From: JAAXHH01 sp965225915
Lineage (GTDB): Bacteria; JAAXHH01
Assembly (NCBI GenBank): GCA_965225915.1
Contig: OZ245326.1
Location: 3,596,001 to 3,660,000 of the forward strand
Direction of reading: 5' to 3'
DNA: 64,000 nucleotides
Position 1 is the first letter of the stretch; each line of letters starts with the position of its first letter. Made by a program: the position numbers and the translations under genes. Below are positions 45,139 through 54,127 of the stretch, one piece after another. The notes under the pieces were generated by a model. The model was given only the letters and a program-made list of their open reading frames with translations. It had not been told where the DNA came from and did no database searches.

Positions 45139-46152
45139 TCAATGTTGAATGTCCAATCCAGACGCGTCTTCGATTTCAGCCCAATTCCCCGTGTCCTTCG
45201 AGTGTTCGATGGCGAGTCCGGTAAGATAGAGCTGCGCAGCCATCTTGCCGTCGGTCCGGTTCGGCGTGCCGTTCTCTACCGCGTCCAGGAACTCGGTGAC
45301 ACTCTCCGCCTCGCCGGGCCAGCCGCCCACGACAGGCATCGCCGGCTCTACTGTGATCAACTCACCTTCCGGTTTGACCTTCGTTCGCAACTGTATCGTA
45401 TTTTTGAAATAGTCAACGGTCAGGTCACCTTCGTCACCGGTCACCTCTATCGTGGTCTCCATTTGGTCGACCGAGTTAATATTCAGGTGGATCGTACCCC
45501 AGATTCCGTCGTAATCGAATTGGGCCAGGCTGTGGTGCTGCCGCCTGCCTTCCCGCCCGTTGCCATCCATGACGAGGACACGTGAGGGAGACCGGCCAAT
45601 TATGCTGTTCAGCCCGTCCACGTACCAGGGACCCAGGTGGTGGGCGAGGCACAGGTCGGGTCCCCCAAATTCCGCCCAGTTGCTCCGCAATTTCAGGTGC
45701 ACAGCCTGCATGTTACCGATTGCGCCCTGCCGCAACAATTCGGCGGCGCGATGCACGACCGTAGCGAAACCGATCTCCAGATCGCCGTGGGTGATCTGTT
45801 CGGCGGCGACCAGCCGCATCAGCATCTTCCGTATGCCAATGGGACAATCGGAGAGCGGCGGCTCGTAATAGGCAGCGATTCCTGCGTCGAGGACGGCGTT
45901 CATGGCTGCTTCATGGATAGGATCGGGTATGGCCATCATGACGGCGTCAAGAGCGGGACCGTCCAGCAACGCCTCGAATCCACCGTAGATTTTAACATCC
46001 GGGCCCAGTTCTTCTCGGATTCTGTCCTGTGAAGCCTCGCTGAATGCCGCCGCGGACACGATCCGGACCCGGTCATGCTGCCGAAGAGCGGGCACGAAAG
46101 CCAGCCGGGTCCAACCGCCGTAACCGATCAAGCCTACACGTATTTCGGACAT
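45139..46152 (-). CDS. Gfo/Idh/MocA-family oxidoreductase
   Basis: This 337-residue protein has the Rossmann motif VGLIGYGGW near 5-13 and a C-terminal alpha/beta domain typical of NAD(P)-dependent sugar dehydrogenases. The usual EKP motif reads YYEPPLSD near 94, which lacks the catalytic Lys. That is unusual and may change the chemistry. HHLGPWYVD near 168-176 is the common substrate-site helix. I chose the ATG at 46152 because of the GAAAGG before it; GTG at 46167 is possible. It heads the run of methyltransferase, HpcH aldolase and Ldh2 genes, suggesting catabolism of a sugar acid. Confidence 0.85.
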   Translation of the reverse strand: MSEIRVGLIGYGGWTRLAFVPALRQHDRVRIVSAAAFSEASQDRIREELGPDVKIYGGFEALLDGPALDAVMMAIPDPIHEAAMNAVLDAGIAAYYEPPLSDCPIGIRKMLMRLVAAEQITHGDLEIGFATVVHRAAELLRQGAIGNMQAVHLKLRSNWAEFGGPDLCLAHHLGPWYVDGLNSIIGRSPSRVLVMDGNGREGRRQHHSLAQFDYDGIWGTIHLNINSVDQMETTIEVTGDEGDLTVDYFKNTIQLRTKVKPEGELITVEPAMPVVGGWPGEAESVTEFLDAVENGTPNRTDGKMAAQLYLTGLAIEHSKDTGNWAEIEDASGLDIQH

Positions 46153-46350
46153 GATTCGCCTTTCCACTGGTTACATATCGTTTCACTACCGGTATCGGTT
46201 GAGGTATATTAGGACAATGAAAACCGCCTCATATCGGTAAGGCAAGAACTAAGTATATCGAGATCAACGCACGAATGCGAGGATTGCTGCACATGAATTA
46301 ATCCCGGCCTCATACCGGTCAGGCTCACACAACAGGTGCCGGAGATAAGA

Positions 46351-47150
46351 ATGTCCATCCTGAGACTGCTCGTTTTCATTTCCATTTCAATGGCGGCCGG
46401 CCATGCGGCAGGCCAGGTAAATATCGAGGCGCTGCGCCGGGATGCTCGTTCCACGGGGTTTTCAGGCGCCTTGGCCCTCAACCTGGAGATACATACAGGC
46501 AATACGGACCTGAAGGAAATCGGGCTCGAGGGCCGGCTGGATTACAACCACCCCCGGGTCAACACGTTCGTGCTGGCGCGAAATGACTTCGGTTGGGAAC
46601 TGGGGGAGCGTTTCGCCGATGAAGGGTTGATTCATCTGAGACAGCACTATCCGCTGCGCGGCCGCATAGGTCTCGAGGTTTTCGCCCAGTACAATTATGA
46701 TACCAGTTACCTGCTTGACACCCGCGTGCTGGCCGGTGGAGGAATTCGATTCGGTCTGATCGAAACCGGCGTTTTCCAACTCTGGGAAGGGGCTTCAGCG
46801 TTCCTGGAACACGAACGGCTGGGCGATTTGCCCGATGGTGGGAGTCATCCCGACCGGGCAACCGTCGGCCGGTGGAGTCACTACCTGTCGTCCCGCCTTG
46901 CCGTCAACGATCGCGTAGTCTCCACGTGTACGGTCTATTTTCAACCGCTGTGGGATTCCATTGGCGATACACGTGTCCTCGGAGAACTGAGAACGGATTG
47001 GCCGTCACTTTCTAGGAGAATCTCGAAGTCGATCTGGCGGGGCCGCTCGTGTTGGCATTGAATTTCGTCATGCGCTACGACAGCCGACCGCCGGATGGCG
47101 TCAGTAAGCTGGATACCGTGCTGGAGAACGGATTGGCCGTCACTTTCTAG
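46351..47150 (+). pseudogene. DUF481-family outer-membrane protein gene disrupted by a 29-base duplication
   Basis: The protein starts with a signal peptide (about 1-21, cut near AAGQ) and continues as a beta-barrel-like DUF481 sequence (LEIHTGNTDLKEIGLEGRL, then RVLAGGGIRFG). After TRVLGEL near 46988 it meets a 29-base copy of its own 3' end and shifts frame. The proper C-terminus, LEVDLAGPLVLALNFVMRYD and KLDTVLENGLAVTF, lies in another frame and ends at TAG 47148-47150. Removing the insert would restore about 256 residues. DUF481 proteins are outer-membrane barrels of unknown role. GGAG precedes the ATG. Confidence 0.75.
46989..47017 (+). repeat. 29-base direct repeat, internal copy
   Basis: This is identical to 47124-47152 and begins GAGAACGGATTGG. 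It is inserted inside the DUF481 gene and carries the TAG of the gene's own end. Confidence 0.93.
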
Positions 47151-47152
47151 GA
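47124..47152 (+). repeat. 29-base direct repeat, terminal copy
   Basis: This is the 3' end of the DUF481 reading frame (ENGLAVTF and its stop). The copies are 135 bases apart and identical. Confidence 0.93.
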
Positions 47153-47305
47153 TTCGACCTGCCCGTCGGCCGCCAATCATGTATTGAAGTATGTATCCTT
47201 TCCCTCTATATTCAAGGCTGTTTCACCAAACGAAGATGGACCGGGTTTCAATACGATGCCAGTCCGGAAGTTGCATGTAGTGTCGCTTGTGATTTGATAG
47301 AGTTC

Positions 47306-48172
47306 ATGCTGACTCAAATCATCCATTTATTGATGGCCATTCCTGACCTGGAAACCTGCCGCGGATTCTATGGCAAGGCGCTCGGTCTGCCTGAAATCGG
47401 AGTCGGCGTCGATAATCTCGGACAGGCTTTCTGCAGGTACCGAATCGGTCCGTCAGAACTCATCCTGCTGGAAGATCCCTCGGCATTGCCGTACGCCCGA
47501 CTATCCGGCAGGGTCCGTACCGAGGTCGACCATTTCGCCCTTAACGTGGATGACCTGGACACCGTTTTCGAGACGCTGCAAGGCAGGAATATCGCCTTTC
47601 GAGACAAGCCGCACACTACCGAGCTGGGCCACCGCAATATGCAGCGGTCCCTGGTATCGTTCGAGGACCCCAACGGATTCACCCTTCAACTGTCGCAGAC
47701 AGTGGATCCTCGGCCCCATCTCGCCCCAAGAAAAGAAGCCAAGAAATCCATGGCTGGATTACAGAACCAGGAAACCAGTCTATTCGGCGGTATAGACCAC
47801 GTTTCCAGCTATTGCACCGATTTCCAGACCAATCGCACCTTCTACCGGGATATACTGGGACTAGACGAGTTCTTCTACAGCACGACCCGGGAGGAGGGCG
47901 TGGAGGTTTCGGCCGGATTCGAACAGGGTGCTTTTGCGATCGGCGGTACGGACATCGAGCTGGCATCGGACGACGAATGGCATCGCCTCGCTCCGGGTCC
48001 GATTCGCGGTATGGGGTTTCTAACCGACCACATCGATCAGGTGTACGATATTTTGAGTTCCCGCAGCCTTCTATCCGCCGAATCAACCGAAGCCAGGATC
48101 CCACTCTATCCTGGACGAAACACCCTTGATTTCAGTAGCCCGGACGGTATGCGGATGCAAATCGTGCAATGA
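47306..48172 (+). CDS. Two-domain VOC (glyoxalase/extradiol dioxygenase-like) protein
   Basis: This 288-residue protein is a tandem of two vicinal-oxygen-chelate (glyoxalase-type) modules, about 1-125 and 158-288. Signs are RGFYGKALGLPEIG, VDHFALNVDD and SFEDPNGFTLQLSQ in the first and FGGIDHVSSYC, FYRDILGLDEF and FSSPDGMRMQIVQ in the second. VOC proteins bind a metal with His and Glu side chains and act as dioxygenases, isomerases or resistance proteins. ATG at 47306 is my start; the frame opens with TTG at 47294. No substrate is deducible. Confidence 0.85.
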   Translation: MLTQIIHLLMAIPDLETCRGFYGKALGLPEIGVGVDNLGQAFCRYRIGPSELILLEDPSALPYARLSGRVRTEVDHFALNVDDLDTVFETLQGRNIAFRDKPHTTELGHRNMQRSLVSFEDPNGFTLQLSQTVDPRPHLAPRKEAKKSMAGLQNQETSLFGGIDHVSSYCTDFQTNRTFYRDILGLDEFFYSTTREEGVEVSAGFEQGAFAIGGTDIELASDDEWHRLAPGPIRGMGFLTDHIDQVYDILSSRSLLSAESTEARIPLYPGRNTLDFSSPDGMRMQIVQ

Positions 48173-48290
48173 ACGAACCGGGGATGGTTTTATAGCGGGT
48201 GCGTGAGACCGATCGCGGGTCCGGGGCTGGAACGATCAAGCGTCCGGGAGTACGACCTGGATGTTCTGTAGAGTAAAGGAGCTCATGTAG

Positions 48291-49043
48291 ATGGAATTCA
48301 ACGTCCGGATCAAGGAAGACTTCGATCGCGATGGGTTCGTGTTGATGAAGGGCTTTTTGTCTTCAGGGGAAACGGCCGAGATCAACGATCGAATCCACCG
48401 CTTTATCGACGAGGTGCTGCCTCAAGCGCCGGATCCGACCGCCTTCTATGAGGACAAGGACGATCCCGCCTCCATCAAGCGACTGCAGAACATGGCCGAC
48501 CTGGATCCGTATTTCGAGGATCTGTTCCAATCCGATCGGTTCATCGAACTGTCAAAATTCCTGCTCGCGGACATGGTGATTCCCAAAAGCTCCCAGTGGT
48601 TCAACAAGCCGGCCCGGGTAGGCGGAGTGACCCCGCCGCACCAGGATGGATTCTACTTCATGCTGGAACCCAACGAGGCCGTGACCCTGTGGATCGCGCT
48701 GAACGACATCGATGAGGAAAACGGATGCATGCGGTACGTGCGGGGATCCCACAGACGAGGCATTCGGCCCCACCGTACGTCCAACATACTCGGTTTTTCA
48801 CAGGGAGTATCGGATTACTCGGGCGATGACCGGGAGCTGGAAGTGGCGATGCGCGCCAGTCCAGGTGACCTGTTCGCCCACCACAGCATGACTATACACC
48901 GGGCGGACGCGAACCAATCCGATCGCCGCCGAGCAGCCCTGGGTCTGGTCTACTTCGCGGCGCGCGCCCGGAAGGACGAGGAAAAGGCCGAGCGATACAG
49001 GCAGGAACTCTTCTCCAGGTGGGAAAAGGAAGGCAAGATCTAG
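48291..49043 (+). CDS. Phytanoyl-CoA dioxygenase (PhyH) family protein
   Basis: This 250-residue Fe(II)/2-oxoglutarate oxygenase has the iron triad H117-x-D119 in PPHQDGFYF and H203 in SMTIHRADANQ. An Arg at 212-213 should bind 2-oxoglutarate. The family is very abundant in marine Latescibacterota/Poribacteria-like genomes and hydroxylates diverse substrates, not only phytanoyl-CoA. AAAGGAG lies upstream of the ATG, with a longer than usual gap of about 12 bases. It stands alone. Confidence 0.92.
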   Translation: MEFNVRIKEDFDRDGFVLMKGFLSSGETAEINDRIHRFIDEVLPQAPDPTAFYEDKDDPASIKRLQNMADLDPYFEDLFQSDRFIELSKFLLADMVIPKSSQWFNKPARVGGVTPPHQDGFYFMLEPNEAVTLWIALNDIDEENGCMRYVRGSHRRGIRPHRTSNILGFSQGVSDYSGDDRELEVAMRASPGDLFAHHSMTIHRADANQSDRRRAALGLVYFAARARKDEEKAERYRQELFSRWEKEGKI

Positions 49044-49131
49044 AAAATCTCCAGCCTATACTGCTCACGAACGACACGCGAAGCCTGCCCTATGAACTAA
49101 CAGCAGTAATTTCCTAGACGTCAGCGGCAAT

Positions 49132-49692
49132 TTAAGCTTGCCGCTCGGCCTCGCGATCCTCCGCAAGCTGCGCACCCCACAGGTGCATGGTGTTGACCGG
49201 CTTGCCCTGAAGTTTCAAATAGTAGAACAACTGCCCCTTGTGCTGAGCAAGATGCTGTACCATCTCCATCATGCGATGGCCAAGCACGGGAGATGTCGGG
49301 TCCCACGGCGCGGGGGAGGGTTCGTTCTGCATTCTTTCCTCGCCGGCAAGCCTGAGCATTTCAAAAGCCAGGTCCCGGTCCGCCGCGAGCTTTTCCTTTG
49401 CTTCCGCCACCGAGGCGACGGTGGGCATCGCTTCAGCCGGGGGCAACAAATCACCCGATCCCATGTCGTCCACACTGACGCCTTCAGGCAGTCCGAAGTC
49501 GCCGGTTACGAATCCTTTGAACGCCATTCCGCAGGCTTCGGCCACATGGTAAAGCAGCTGGCCGGTCGTCATCCAGTTGTCGCCCGACAATGGTTTCCAG
49601 TCGAGATCCTCATCCTCGACGAGATCCATCAATCCATCTGCTGCATGGTAAGCATATTTCAATTCATGGGTCAGTATGTCGGTCCAGTTCAT
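49132..49692 (-). CDS. DinB-family putative metal-dependent hydrolase/transferase
   Basis: This 186-residue protein is a four-helix DinB-like fold. H49 in LLYHV and the HLAQHKGQLFYYL helix near 145-157 hold the three metal-binding His residues. Members include thiol transferases (bacillithiol, mycothiol) and many of unknown function. GGAG precedes the ATG by about 5 bases. It is convergent with the PhyH gene. Confidence 0.87.
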   Translation of the reverse strand: MNWTDILTHELKYAYHAADGLMDLVEDEDLDWKPLSGDNWMTTGQLLYHVAEACGMAFKGFVTGDFGLPEGVSVDDMGSGDLLPPAEAMPTVASVAEAKEKLAADRDLAFEMLRLAGEERMQNEPSPAPWDPTSPVLGHRMMEMVQHLAQHKGQLFYYLKLQGKPVNTMHLWGAQLAEDREAERQA

Positions 49693-49757
49693 GCTTGCTC
49701 CATTTCTCTACATCTCAGTAATTAGACGCGTTGATAGTTTACACCGGTACTTCTACT

Positions 49758-50147
49758 CTATTCTTCCTTATTCGGTTCCAGGAGCATGATATAGTTACCG
49801 CATGTATCGTCGAAAATCGCCTGGATACCGAAGTCCTGTTTCGTGGGATCCACGCTGAACCGGACGCCCAGCTTCTTCAGTCGTTCGTATTCGGAAGCGA
49901 TATCGTCCACGGAGAAAATGATAGAAGGCATTCCAGCTTCATAAACCTCCTTCTGGAAAACCTCTGCGAATTTAGTACCATTCGGTTCGAGCAGAAGCGA
50001 AGTACCATCCGGTTCTTCGGGAGAAGCTACGATAGCGAGGTTGGCCTCGGGGACATACATCACTTCTACAAAACCAAGTACCGATGTATAAAACTTGTAC
50101 GCCTCGTGGGGATCGTTAACTATGATTCCCGTCATCTCGATTCGCAT
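49758..50147 (-). CDS. Single-domain VOC (glyoxalase-like) protein
   Basis: This 129-residue protein is one vicinal-oxygen-chelate module. It has DPHEAYKFYTSVLGF near 12-26, VDDIASEYERLKKLGVRF near 80-97, and DDTCGNYIMLLEP at the end. The final Glu-Pro and early residues are typical metal-site positions. AGGAGA precedes the ATG. It is one of three VOC genes within 8 kb (47306, 49758, 55121). Confidence 0.85.
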   Translation of the reverse strand: MRIEMTGIIVNDPHEAYKFYTSVLGFVEVMYVPEANLAIVASPEEPDGTSLLLEPNGTKFAEVFQKEVYEAGMPSIIFSVDDIASEYERLKKLGVRFSVDPTKQDFGIQAIFDDTCGNYIMLLEPNKEE

Positions 50148-50243
50148 TTTTCACTTCTCCTTTAATCTGCATCAATTTGTGATGGCAATTACTTGCGAAA
50201 TTTAAAACCAGGGATTCAGTCAAGGTAACTACGAAAGGTCGTT

Positions 50244-50465
50244 TTAAGCACCAGAACTTCGGAGCACTTCTGCGATGTGCTTTCTGCCTCCCGTCACTGC
50301 ATGATCAAGCACGGTTTTTCCGGATCCATCCACCGCGTGAATATCGGCGCCGGCTTCGATAGTAAATTCGGTTACCTGGTGACAGTCGTTGTCCTGCGAT
50401 GCGTTCATGATCAGCGGCGTTCCACCATAGTAGTCTCCGGCCAGCCGGTACATCCATGAATCCAC
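50244..50465 (-). CDS. Short ankyrin-repeat protein or fragment
   Basis: This 73-residue protein contains about two ankyrin repeats (GGTPLIMNASQDNDCHQVTE; EAGADIHAVDGSGKTVLDHA). An AGGGTGGA-like site precedes the ATG. It is much shorter than the other ankyrin proteins here and may be the remnant of a longer gene. The upstream 248 bases hold no other gene that I can support. Confidence 0.55.
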   Translation of the reverse strand: MDSWMYRLAGDYYGGTPLIMNASQDNDCHQVTEFTIEAGADIHAVDGSGKTVLDHAVTGGRKHIAEVLRSSGA

Positions 50466-50713
50466 CCTGACGATGATTCTCAGGCCGGGTTACTTGAACC
50501 AAAAACCGCCCTACCTGGATTGTGTGCCGAAAAACCCGGTTAAAGTACAAACTAGGTGCGCAGAACGCTACTGATTTCGACAAGTTTTGCATGCCCGACA
50601 ATTAAGGTCCGGATGTTTACAGGTCATCGACTGCCTTCTACATTATCAGTCAGTAGTTCTGTAGTGATGATTCATGGGCTGGCAAGATTGGCACGGATAT
50701 ACAAGGAGCGAAA

Positions 50714-51400
50714 ATGGCCAGGGTCAGGGTGCTGGTGGGCACTCGTAAAGGGGCGTTTATCCTCTCGGCGGATGGTGGGCATAAAAACTGGAAAATTGAC
50801 GGTCCGCATTTTGGAGGTTGGGAGATCTACCACTTCAATGGCTCCTCGGTCAATCCGGATCGGCTGTACGTATCCCAGACCACCGGCTGGTTCAGGCAGT
50901 TGCTGCAGCGTTCGGACGACGCTGGCAAGAGCTGGAACACGGTGAGTAACGAATTCACCTTCGAGGGAGAAGTGGGCACCCACCTTGATTTCGACGACAC
51001 CCGGCATCCCTAAGAGTTCAAGCGGGTCTGGCACCTCGAACCTTCGCTATCCGAACCGGATGTTCGTCGCTATATCCGCAGCAGGAGCCTTCCGCTCGCT
51101 GGATGGCGGAGAATCCTGGCAACCGGTGAACCGTGGATTGCATTCTGATTTTATGCCGGAACCGGAAGGCGAGACGGGCCATTGAGTCCATCGCCTCGCC
51201 ATGCATCCGTCCCACCCCGACGTGCTGTTCATGCAGAACCACAGGAACGTTATGCGCAGCGACGATGGGGGAGATTCCTGGACCAAAGTGAGTGGCAACC
51301 TGCCCAGCGATTTCGGTTTTCCCATCAGCATGCACTCCCACGAACCCGAAACGGTCTACGTCGTTCCGATGAAGGGTGATTCCCTCAGCTCGGTGGAACC
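50714..51400 (+). pseudogene. Decayed exo-alpha-sialidase/BNR-repeat-like gene
   Basis: The frame from 50714 starts like the common BNR/sialidase-type propeller proteins (VRVLVGTRKGAFILS, FGGWEIYHFNGS, QRSDDAGKSWNTV). It meets TAA at 51011-51013, where relatives carry Trp. EFKRVWHLEPSL follows in frame, but then the sequence jumps to a later part of the family (NRMFVAISAAGAFRSLDG) in another frame, so about 60-70 residues seem deleted near 51050. A TGA at 51183-51185 interrupts GH-VHRLAMHPSHPDVLF, and the end is lost near 51400. Several independent lesions make this a true pseudogene. Confidence 0.78.
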
Positions 51401-51482
51401 ATCCGGGACTACGAGACCGCGCGCGCGGCGAGGAACCCTTCCTAATCGTGGGTTCGGTGGGCGGGGGTTTGTAAGCGGCGGA

Positions 51483-52238
51483 TTACGAAGCGCCCAAGTC
51501 ACGCAGGATGGCCGCCTCGCGACTAGCTTCTCTCCACTCCGGGTCAAATGCGAACCGCTCCGCGTATCCCCTGGGCGTCAATTCCAAAACCTCGTCGAAG
51601 AAGTGATCTTCCCTCTTGTGTACGCAGTCCATGACCAGGTCGTTGTCACCGGGATTCGACTGGATGTAGGCCTTCACATCCAGATGCGGCTCCAACTCCA
51701 GCAGATTTTCGAACACGTGGAAGCCCGTTCCCTGGTTGGTGCCGACGGCGTGGTACAGGGGCGTCTGACCTCCCACGCCGTTCCTTCCCACCGCAGCCCT
51801 GGCGTTTAAATCGGCGCCGTGCTCCAGCAGCAGGGCGATCGCATCCAGTTCGTGATACTCCACAGCCACGTGGAGCAAGGTACTACCCCGCAGCGTGAGA
51901 TGATTTCCGTAGTCGAGCGTGAATCGCGCGTCTACGAGACCCGCGTCCGCGTCAAGGCGGTCTTCCAGCGCGGCCAGGTCTCCGCGGTGAATGTCCATGA
52001 CCGGGCCGTCCTCATAGTCGGCGCCGGAATCGATCGACAAATTGATGCAGGTGTGGAGATGATCGGGGGACGACCGCGTATAGGTCTGCAGGAAGCCGTA
52101 CCGGACCTCACAGTCCCATCCCTCGTTCCGCGCGTCGTTCGGATGCACACCCAGGGCCAGCAGACGCCTCAAGTGTTCCAGGTCATGCCCTTCGCAGCAA
52201 CCGAACAGCGAGGCGGCCAGGTTTCCTTGAGTAGTCAT
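51483..52238 (-). CDS. Ankyrin-repeat protein
   Basis: This 251-residue protein has ankyrin repeats in its C-terminal two thirds (for example GSTLLHVAVEYHELDAIALL and GQTPLYHAVGTNQGTGFHVF). A less regular N-terminal region starts MTTQGNLAASLFG. No signal peptide is seen, so it is likely cytoplasmic. Ankyrin repeats bind other proteins. It follows the longer ankyrin gene by 25 bases and is probably co-transcribed. Confidence 0.85.
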   Translation of the reverse strand: MTTQGNLAASLFGCCEGHDLEHLRRLLALGVHPNDARNEGWDCEVRYGFLQTYTRSSPDHLHTCINLSIDSGADYEDGPVMDIHRGDLAALEDRLDADAGLVDARFTLDYGNHLTLRGSTLLHVAVEYHELDAIALLLEHGADLNARAAVGRNGVGGQTPLYHAVGTNQGTGFHVFENLLELEPHLDVKAYIQSNPGDNDLVMDCVHKREDHFFDEVLELTPRGYAERFAFDPEWREASREAAILRDLGAS

Positions 52239-52263
52239 GATCGTGGCGTACTTTCAATGGAGA

Positions 52264-53904
52264 TTAGTTAAGTATCTTCGCGATATCTTCGTTTCCGGCT
52301 TTCTGCGCCCGGGCGAGGGGGGTCGCCCATTCCGCGCCTCCGCCCCTGGGATCCGCGCCGCGATCCAGCAGAAACACCACCATGTCCCTGTGCCCCCAGC
52401 GCGCGGCCCATCCCAACGGCGTCGAGCACCACTCATCATCGATAGATTCTATGGCCGCGCCGCGATCCAGCAACAGGGCGGCCTTATCCACGTCTCCGAT
52501 CGCGGCCAGCTTGTGCAGGTAGGTAACCCCATGCCAGTTCGCGTTGTTGGGATCGGCGCCATGATCGAAGAACAGGTTCAGCATTTCGAGGATATCGTCG
52601 TGCGTATCCTCGGGCCCCCATTTCAGCTTCCATCCCTTGCGCCGCCGAAAAGCGTATCCCATGTAATTGTTGGCGTACCACGGGCGGTTCAGTTCGGCGC
52701 CCGCTCGGATCAGCATTTCGATGATCTCCTTGCGGGCGAACCCGGCCGCCATGCACAGCACCCCGTAGTCCCCGCCGTAGTTGGCCAAGCCGGGATCCGC
52801 TGCAAGCAACTCGCCCACGACCGGAATATCGTCCAGCAATACGTACATCCCGATATCGGCTGAAGCTCCATGTTGGTAGAGCAGGTTGATCATCTCCTCG
52901 TTTTTATCCTGGCCGAGGGCCTGGGTCAGGGGATTGCCGCTAGATTCCACCGGCGCATTGGGGTCGGCCCCGTGATCGAGCAGGAGTTTCGCCGTTTCCA
53001 GGTGATCTCCCGCCACGGCTTCGTACAATGCGTGACCGCGTGGCGCATTGTATTCCGGAGCATTGGGGTCCGCCCCGTGGTCCAACAGAAGTTGTACGAT
53101 GTCTGTGTATCCCTGACCAGCCGCACTGAACAGGGGCGAGAACCCGCAGGTATCCTGATCATTTGCAGCGTTTCGATCCCGCGCGAGAAGTTCACGCACA
53201 CGCCTTTCGTCTCCAAGGGCGCACGCAATCGTCATGCTGTATTCCGCTCCTCTTGCAATCAGGTATCCAGTCAATAGCGGGTTGCTGCGTCCCTGACTTT
53301 TCCTGGTACGAAACACGGCCAGGTGCAGTGGCTTGCACCTATCCCAACGGACGGGATCCGGTTCGGCGCCTTTATCCAGAAGCAGGGCCGTCATTTCCAG
53401 GTTGTATTCCTCCACGGCCACGTGCAGCGGCCGGTTGCCCCGTTCATCTCCGGCATTTACAAGCTCCGGCGAGGTATCGAAAAACGCCCGGGCTTCTTCC
53501 AGGTCGCCCTCCCGAACGATCTCGCAGGCGCGCTGGCCAACTGGAGGAGCTTCGTATCTGTTCGCAATCGCCTCCGTCAGCAGACTGGATATTTCGTCGT
53601 ATCCACGGTCCCGGGCCCGTTCCAGCGGCGGTACATGGTACTCGAGTCCCGATGCCGCAGCGGGAGCCGCACCCTGGTCGAGCAATACGCGAACCGCTTC
53701 TGTGTGTCCTTCCCTGACGGCGAAGTGAAGCGGTTGATAGTACGCCCAGTTGCAATTGGCCAGTCCTGGATCTTCTTTCAACAGGATTTTCATCCTGGCC
53801 AGGTCTCCTTCTACCGCGGCAAGCAGCATATCCCACACCTTGTCCGGCTCGCCGTCCATGAAATTACCTTGCTCGTTCATAAAATCGGGCCGAATCCATT
53901 TCAT
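52264..53904 (-). CDS. Long ankyrin-repeat protein
   Basis: This 546-residue protein is built from roughly 12-14 ankyrin repeats, with recurring PLHFAVREGHTEAVRVLLDQGA, DHGADPNAPEYNAPRGHALY and DRGADPRGGG-type units. I chose the ATG at 53904 (GGAG about 8 bases upstream); the frame is open to 54042, but that part lacks the repeat pattern. It has no membrane or signal segment. The shorter ankyrin gene is directly downstream. Partner proteins are unknown. Confidence 0.85.
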   Translation of the reverse strand: MKWIRPDFMNEQGNFMDGEPDKVWDMLLAAVEGDLARMKILLKEDPGLANCNWAYYQPLHFAVREGHTEAVRVLLDQGAAPAAASGLEYHVPPLERARDRGYDEISSLLTEAIANRYEAPPVGQRACEIVREGDLEEARAFFDTSPELVNAGDERGNRPLHVAVEEYNLEMTALLLDKGAEPDPVRWDRCKPLHLAVFRTRKSQGRSNPLLTGYLIARGAEYSMTIACALGDERRVRELLARDRNAANDQDTCGFSPLFSAAGQGYTDIVQLLLDHGADPNAPEYNAPRGHALYEAVAGDHLETAKLLLDHGADPNAPVESSGNPLTQALGQDKNEEMINLLYQHGASADIGMYVLLDDIPVVGELLAADPGLANYGGDYGVLCMAAGFARKEIIEMLIRAGAELNRPWYANNYMGYAFRRRKGWKLKWGPEDTHDDILEMLNLFFDHGADPNNANWHGVTYLHKLAAIGDVDKAALLLDRGAAIESIDDEWCSTPLGWAARWGHRDMVVFLLDRGADPRGGGAEWATPLARAQKAGNEDIAKILN

Positions 53905-54127
53905 CACTCTATCTCCGAATGTACCGTCCGTCGACGGTGCGGAATAGTTCAGGAGACTTTCATTTATAGTATAAAACCAGCTTGCCAAAAGCCAGGCCGC
54001 GATCCGTATCCGGCACCGAAAGGATTGGGCGGACAACTTCATAATGCAGTTGAAAATGAAGGATCTTGAAGCGTAGCGGCGTCACATCGCGCAGAACCGG
54101 GTCATTTCTGAACATGGATTCGTCTGA

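Noticed and set aside
51183..51185. In-frame TGA in the sialidase-like gene as a selenocysteine codon
   Set aside because: The gene also has a TAA, an internal deletion, a frame change and a lost end, so it is decayed.
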